Below are positions 63,106-64,000 of a stretch of 64,000 bases of DNA, piece by piece. The notes beneath the pieces were generated by a model. That model had not been told where the DNA came from. It did not search any database and worked only from the letters and a program-made list of their open reading frames with translations. Every line of letters starts with the position of its first letter. Position 1 is the first letter of the stretch. The stretch lies in NCBI RefSeq assembly GCF_900113665.1, contig NZ_FOQD01000003.1, positions 186,001-250,000 of the forward strand. The letters are read 5' to 3'. A program made the translations under genes and the position numbers. Source of the DNA: Planctomicrobium piriforme (GTDB taxonomy: Bacteria; Planctomycetota; Planctomycetia; Planctomycetales; Planctomycetaceae).

Positions 63106-64000
63106 ATGTTTGACGAATCCACATTTCAGGTGCTTATCGCCCTGAATATCTCGATTTTCGCAGCAGTCATTGCCCACGCGATGGGACGCTGGGCCTGCGT
63201 CACCGGTATGCTGCTGCTGCTGTCGTTCGGGAATCTCCCGATCAGCATCGCGTCCCCCTGGCTTCCCTCATCCACCGCGCTGACCGCGCTGCAGGGAGTG
63301 CCATTCGGCTATACGGCAGTCGTGGCCGTGCTGCTCACGATTCTGAGCCGCCCTCAAAGCCGGCTTGAATTGCACCTGAGACGCTGGAGCTATGCCCTGT
63401 TGGTGCTGATCGCCGTGTATGGTGCGTACGGTATGGTGAAGAACGGCTCGGTGGCTTCGCTGATTTACCTGCGCATGCTCGCCAGCCCGTTTTTGATGAC
63501 GATGATTGGGGCCTGGGCGGCGCTCGACGTCACTCGCGAAACGATGCTCAAGACAATCAAGATCAACGGGCTGATCGCGGCGGCACTCGTGCTGACGGAA
63601 GCCTTTGCCCCTCAAGCCTACCTCGAAACGATTAACTATCCCACGTTTCACTCGCTGAAATCGGGGGACGACTTCTTCGACGCCAAGTCGGTGATTTTCG
63701 CCCGGGAGCGCCGTTTGTTCAACATGCGGGAATTCGAGAACGTCAAGTTCTACAAGCCCGCCGGCCCGACGTTCAATTACCCGAGCGGATCGTACATCTG
63801 TTACATGGGAGTGTTCGCGAGCATCTGTCTGGGGAATTATATTTCAGCGATCATCACTTTCGCGGCCCTGGCGGCGCTCAGTACAAAATCGGGGCTGGCG
63901 ATGTGCGTGCTGTCGCTGGCCGCCTTGCTGCCATTCCCGCCGCGCGCCGGTCCACGGTGGTGGATGGCGCTGACAGTCTGCGGATTGTATGTCGCCGGTT
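63106..64000 (+). CDS. O-antigen ligase/polymerase-like membrane protein (3' truncated by window end)
   Basis: The frame is open from 63016 to the end of the window. I prefer 63106, where AAGGGA lies 6 bases before the ATG. The first 298 residues have at least six hydrophobic segments and a large loop (about 180-235) with RRLFNMREFENVKF and FKYKPAGPTFNYPSGSY-type residues (KPAGPTFNYPSGSY). This resembles the polymerase/ligase (Wzy/WaaL) architecture, with the R...G pattern in the periplasmic loop. It follows the sulfotransferase and would polymerise the repeat units. The exact family needs the missing C-terminus. Confidence 0.7.
   Translation, partial: MFDESTFQVLIALNISIFAAVIAHAMGRWACVTGMLLLLSFGNLPISIASPWLPSSTALTALQGVPFGYTAVVAVLLTILSRPQSRLELHLRRWSYALLVLIAVYGAYGMVKNGSVASLIYLRMLASPFLMTMIGAWAALDVTRETMLKTIKINGLIAAALVLTEAFAPQAYLETINYPTFHSLKSGDDFFDAKSVIFARERRLFNMREFENVKFYKPAGPTFNYPSGSYICYMGVFASICLGNYISAIITFAALAALSTKSGLAMCVLSLAALLPFPPRAGPRWWMALTVCGLYVAG

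Overview
The window looks like a chromosomal segment of a planctomycete (class Planctomycetia). This is inferred from the mix of families: DUF1080 and DUF255 proteins, a PfaA-like lipid polyketide synthase, a DUF6754-type membrane protein, GWxxGYxDV lipoproteins beside a Wza/Wzc exopolysaccharide locus, many weak ribosome sites, and intergenic spacers filled with short inverted-repeat elements. Genus cannot be fixed by eye. I saw no rRNA, tRNA, CRISPR array, integrase or transposase.

Layout. 0-13 kb is mostly housekeeping: a zinc-finger anti-sigma-like protein, a short-chain dehydrogenase, a secreted DUF255 protein, a DUF1080 protein, a membrane-anchored sigma-54 activator, aconitase (acnA) and a rhodanese. 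13-16 kb has a small membrane protein and btaB-btaA for the phosphorus-free betaine lipid DGTS. 16-17.8 kb holds a WbaP-type priming sugar-phosphate transferase, followed by about 1.2 kb without convincing genes.

19-32.9 kb is the most distinctive part, a compact one-direction lipid polyketide cluster. It encodes a reductase-SCP2 fusion, a 2627-residue synthase (KS, degenerate KS, AT, two ACPs, KR, DH), a Rieske oxygenase, a FabL-like enoyl reductase, a condensation-type acyltransferase and a divergent phosphopantetheinyl transferase. The synthase has no enoyl-reductase domain and no PfaD is visible, so the FabL-like protein is the natural candidate. The reductase could release an aldehyde or alcohol, and the acyltransferase could esterify the product. 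The product itself is unknown.

33-48 kb returns to core metabolism: a glucose-1-dehydrogenase-like enzyme, thiL, an enoyl-CoA hydratase, an overlapping pair of uncharacterised envelope genes, ftsY (bracketed by 60-bp inverted repeats), rhaB, hisI-hisG, an RraA-family protein, alanine dehydrogenase and a secreted helical-repeat protein.

48.6-64 kb is an exopolysaccharide locus: a Cys-rich lipoprotein, Wza-like export protein, Wzc-like tyrosine autokinase, an unknown anchored protein, UDP-glucose dehydrogenase and UDP-glucuronate decarboxylase (UDP-xylose supply), a flippase, then translationally overlapping pyruvyl transferase, WecG/TagA glycosyltransferase and sulfotransferase genes, and a polymerase/ligase-like membrane protein cut by the window end. 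Together they predict an acidic, sulfated and pyruvylated surface polymer, probably primed by the distant WbaP homologue.
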